Assembly (NCBI GenBank): GCA_022843175.1
Contig: JALHOE010000005.1
Coordinates: forward strand, 1 to 64,000
DNA from: Deltaproteobacteria bacterium
GTDB lineage: Bacteria > Myxococcota_A > Polyangia > Polyangiales > JADJMO01
Reading direction: 5' to 3'
DNA length: 64,000 nucleotides
Every line of letters begins with the position of its first letter. Positions within the stretch are counted from its first letter, which is position 1. Below are positions 61,685-64,000 of this stretch, in pieces. A program made the translations under genes and the position numbers. The notes below the pieces were generated by a model. The model was not told where the DNA came from, ran no database searches, and worked only from the letters and a program-made list of their open reading frames with translations.

Positions 61685-62320
61685 ATGCGTGGCACCGCCG
61701 CCGCCCTCGCTGCCGCGTCGGCACTCCTCATCGTCCCGGCGTGCGCCACCACCAAGCCGGTGTCGCTCCGCGAGGGGCCTCGCGAGTACGTCGGCGCGGA
61801 CTACGACGCGATCCTCAAGCGGTGGACCCGCGGCGATCGCCTGTACTCGTTCCAGGGCGTCGACGACGTGCTCTCGGTCAACGCGACGTTCGAGGCGTGG
61901 GACTTCCGCTGGGCCTACGTCATCCGCTATGCCGAGGACTACCGCCTCACCATCGAGCAGCGCCGCGACCTGCTGGTGAACGCCCTCACCGATTCCCGCA
62001 AATACCACCAGTTCTACATCGCGCTCTACGGCGCCCGGTGGCGCGAGGGCGACCTCAACGCCGAGAAGCCGGCCTGGGTCGTGCGCCTGGCGGATGACAA
62101 GGGTCACGTGACCGCCCCCGAGCAGATCCTGGAGCTCAAAAAGCCCGGCGTTCTCGAGCGGACCTACTTCCCCTACACCACATCCTTCCGGCACGTGTTC
62201 CGGATTCGGTTCCCGGCCACCAGCGGCGGGGCGCCCTCCATCGCTCCGGACGCCGGGGTGGCCGCCCTCCGCTTCTCGGGCCCCCTCGGCAACCTCGAGC
62301 TCGACTGGGTCCTCCGCTGA
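61685..62320 (+). CDS. Lipoprotein of unknown function
   Basis: The protein has 211 residues. The signal peptide ends LLIVPAC (Cys20). The mature part, with REYVGADYDAILKRWTRGD, FEAWDFRWAYVIRYAEDYR and FYIALYGARW, looks like a beta-rich fold with conserved aromatic residues. It carries no cysteines apart from the lipid-bearing one. It follows ruvC but probably has its own promoter (TAGGAT at 61671). No family recognised. Confidence 0.78.
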   Translation: MRGTAAALAAASALLIVPACATTKPVSLREGPREYVGADYDAILKRWTRGDRLYSFQGVDDVLSVNATFEAWDFRWAYVIRYAEDYRLTIEQRRDLLVNALTDSRKYHQFYIALYGARWREGDLNAEKPAWVVRLADDKGHVTAPEQILELKKPGVLERTYFPYTTSFRHVFRIRFPATSGGAPSIAPDAGVAALRFSGPLGNLELDWVLR

Positions 62321-62471
62321 ATCAGCCGATTCGTCGCTCCGAGCAGGCGGCGCTGAGTTCGCGCTCCCAAAGACCGCTGCACGGTGTACCCTGCGGACCC
62401 CCGCGGTGCGCTTTTCCGCGTGAGTTCGTGCTGTCGCAGTGCCGTCCCCAGGGAGATCACTGGAGCGATTG

Positions 62472-64000
62472 ATGAGCGAGCAGACCATCCGGCGTGCACT
62501 CGGCAAATTGCAGGACGATCCCGAGCACGAGCCGGCCTGGGCGGAGCTGCAGGATGCCGTGTTGGATCCGGCGGCAGCGGGGATGGATAACGAGTCGCTC
62601 CAGGCTCTGCTCGAGTCGGCGCGCGAGGAGCACGCCGGCCGGCACGAGTTCGAGGCCGTGGCGAGGATGCTCGAGCTCGAGATCCTGTTGCTCGAGGGCA
62701 ATGCCCGGGAGGTCGCCCTCCAGTACGAGCTGGTGCGCGTCCTCAACGAGGTCCTCGACGACACCAAGCGGGCTATCCCCGCGCTCGAGCGCCTGGCCAA
62801 GCTCCGCCCCGACGACAGCCGGGTCCAGAAGAAGATCGCCGCGATCCACGAGGAGCGCGCCCGCTGGCCCGAGCTCCTCAAAGAGATGATGGAGGCGGCC
62901 GACCGCCTCGAGGGCAACCCGCAGGCGCAGGCCGGGATCCTCTACACCGCGGCGCAGACGGCGTACCGCTACGGCCTCGAGGGCTCGCCCGACGAGGTCG
63001 TCGCGACGCGCGGCGTGATCGTCGAACGCCTCGAAGAGGCGCTGGAGCTCGCGCCCGACCGTCGCGAGACGGCGCTGCTCCTCGAGCGGCTCTACCGCGA
63101 GCAGCAGGAGTGGGAGAAGGCCGCGCGCGTCCTCGAGAAGATCGCGCTCGAGTCGCCGGAGCGAGAGACCAGGCTCGCCGCGTACATCCGCCTCGCCCGC
63201 ATCGCGATCCGCAAGCTCAAAGACGAAGCGCGCGGCGCCCGCGCCTACGAGCGCGTGCTCGAGCTCCAGCCCGGTCAGGACGAGGCGATGTCGTTCCTCG
63301 TCGACCACTTCAGCAAGCACGAGCAGTGGGACTTCCTCGTCGCCGTCTACGAGGACGCGCTCAAGGCGCGCCTCCGCGCGGGCAAAGAGCAGGAGATCAA
63401 TTTCCAGATCGCCATGATCAACTGGCGAATGCGGAACAAGCCCGAGGCGGCCGAGCCGTACTTCGAGAAGATCCGCCGCACCGAGCCGGCGCACCCCGCG
63501 ATGCTCACGTTCTTCCGGGAGTTCCTCCCCGGCCGCAACGAGCAGGCCCGCCTCGTGCAAATCCTCACCGAGGCCCAGCGCGCGATGCCCGAGCAGGACC
63601 GCCCGTCGGTCGCGACCGAGCTCGCCAAGCTCTCCGAGGAGACGCAGGGCGCCGGCAAGGCGATCGAGCACTGGCGCTCGGTCCTCCGCAACGACCCGCA
63701 CAACGAAGAGGCGCGCGACTCGCTGAAGCGCCTCTACTACCGCACCGAGGCGTGGCCGGCGATCATCGATCTCCTCCGCCACCAGCTCGATCGCCTCCCG
63801 GCGACCGACTCCGCGCGCGTCGGGCTCCTCCGCGAGATCGTCGGCCTCCACCGCGACAAGACCAAGCAGGACACGGCGCTCGTGCCGATCCTCAACCAGC
63901 TCGTCCACCTCGACCCGAACGACGTCGAGGCGGTCCGCGAGCAGGTGCGAATCTACGAGTCGCTCAACCGCCCGCGCGATCTCGTCACCGCGCAGACGCG
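62472..64000 (+). CDS. Large TPR protein, 3' end outside window
   Basis: From the ATG at 62472 (GGAG 7 nt before it) the frame stays open to the last base, giving 509 visible residues. The start SEQTIRRALGKLQDDPEHEP is followed by helical TPR-like repeats of 34-37 residues, for example ETALLLERLYREQQEWEKAA and RLARIAIRKLKDEARGARAY. There is no signal peptide or membrane segment. Long TPR proteins of this plan occur in myxobacteria; one of them (AgmK/GltI) belongs to the gliding machinery, but I cannot tell which family this is without the missing part. Confidence 0.85.
   Translation, partial: MSEQTIRRALGKLQDDPEHEPAWAELQDAVLDPAAAGMDNESLQALLESAREEHAGRHEFEAVARMLELEILLLEGNAREVALQYELVRVLNEVLDDTKRAIPALERLAKLRPDDSRVQKKIAAIHEERARWPELLKEMMEAADRLEGNPQAQAGILYTAAQTAYRYGLEGSPDEVVATRGVIVERLEEALELAPDRRETALLLERLYREQQEWEKAARVLEKIALESPERETRLAAYIRLARIAIRKLKDEARGARAYERVLELQPGQDEAMSFLVDHFSKHEQWDFLVAVYEDALKARLRAGKEQEINFQIAMINWRMRNKPEAAEPYFEKIRRTEPAHPAMLTFFREFLPGRNEQARLVQILTEAQRAMPEQDRPSVATELAKLSEETQGAGKAIEHWRSVLRNDPHNEEARDSLKRLYYRTEAWPAIIDLLRHQLDRLPATDSARVGLLREIVGLHRDKTKQDTALVPILNQLVHLDPNDVEAVREQVRIYESLNRPRDLVTAQT

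Overview
The window is one stretch of a very GC-rich bacterial chromosome whose codon third positions are almost all G or C. Several marks point to a myxobacterium, probably on the Polyangiales/Sorangiineae side: proteins with the AgmX/PglI-type C-terminal domain, a MYXO-CTERM-like sorting tail, a cluster resembling the Myxococcus glt gliding-motility genes, Ser/Thr kinases with PEGA-like tails, and many Pro/Ala-rich or Cys-rich lipoproteins. I see no rRNA, tRNA, CRISPR array, transposase, integrase or phage gene. The genus assignment is inference.

Layout. 1-7.3 kb: the end of a TPR gene (GltC-like), a hemerythrin protein, a repeat-rich spacer, a papain-like lipoprotein, a degenerate kinase fused to an FGE-sulfatase-like domain, and a PfpI protein. 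7.5-17.9 kb: a plus-strand block whose backbone (long periplasmic TPR protein, TPR lipoprotein, small Pro/Ala/Lys-rich protein, TonB-like protein with an AgmX/PglI tail, Tat-type lipoprotein) recalls gltD-E-F-G, with other secreted genes inserted. 18-27.4 kb: GNAT and CAP-domain proteins, nadB, a rhomboid protease, a V4R-like protein, serA, a type IV pilin and a PEGA-type kinase. 27.6-32.4 kb: a LolC/E-type permease, then a poorer accessory stretch with a HEAT-repeat protein, a retropepsin-like lipoprotein, a broken lipoprotein gene and a family of inverted repeats.

32.5-39.4 kb: a DUF938 methyltransferase diverges by 30 bp from an oxidation operon (small subunit-like protein, GMC oxidoreductase, DUF2330/AgmX-tail fusion, aldehyde dehydrogenase) followed by a Cys-rich lipoprotein. 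39.4-49.9 kb: mostly minus strand, with rtcB, a two-Kazal lipoprotein, prkA, a dienoyl-CoA-reductase-type SDR, ferritin-like and DUF72 proteins and an ECF sigma factor. Two lipoprotein genes on the plus strand interrupt it. 50-64 kb: a TPR protein, a TolC-family protein, small lipoproteins, tilS, ftsH, three polytopic membrane proteins, yebC-ruvC, a lipoprotein and the start of a long TPR gene.

Working together: the glt-like block, the pilin, and perhaps the TPR genes at both window edges suggest surface motility and cell-envelope machinery. The GMC oxidoreductase and aldehyde dehydrogenase fit a two-step alcohol-to-acid oxidation. A recurring signal across the window is a TAnnnT hexamer 6-8 nt upstream of start codons that mostly lack a Shine-Dalgarno sequence, which suggests leaderless mRNAs, most clearly in the 34-bp gap between prkA and its divergent neighbour.
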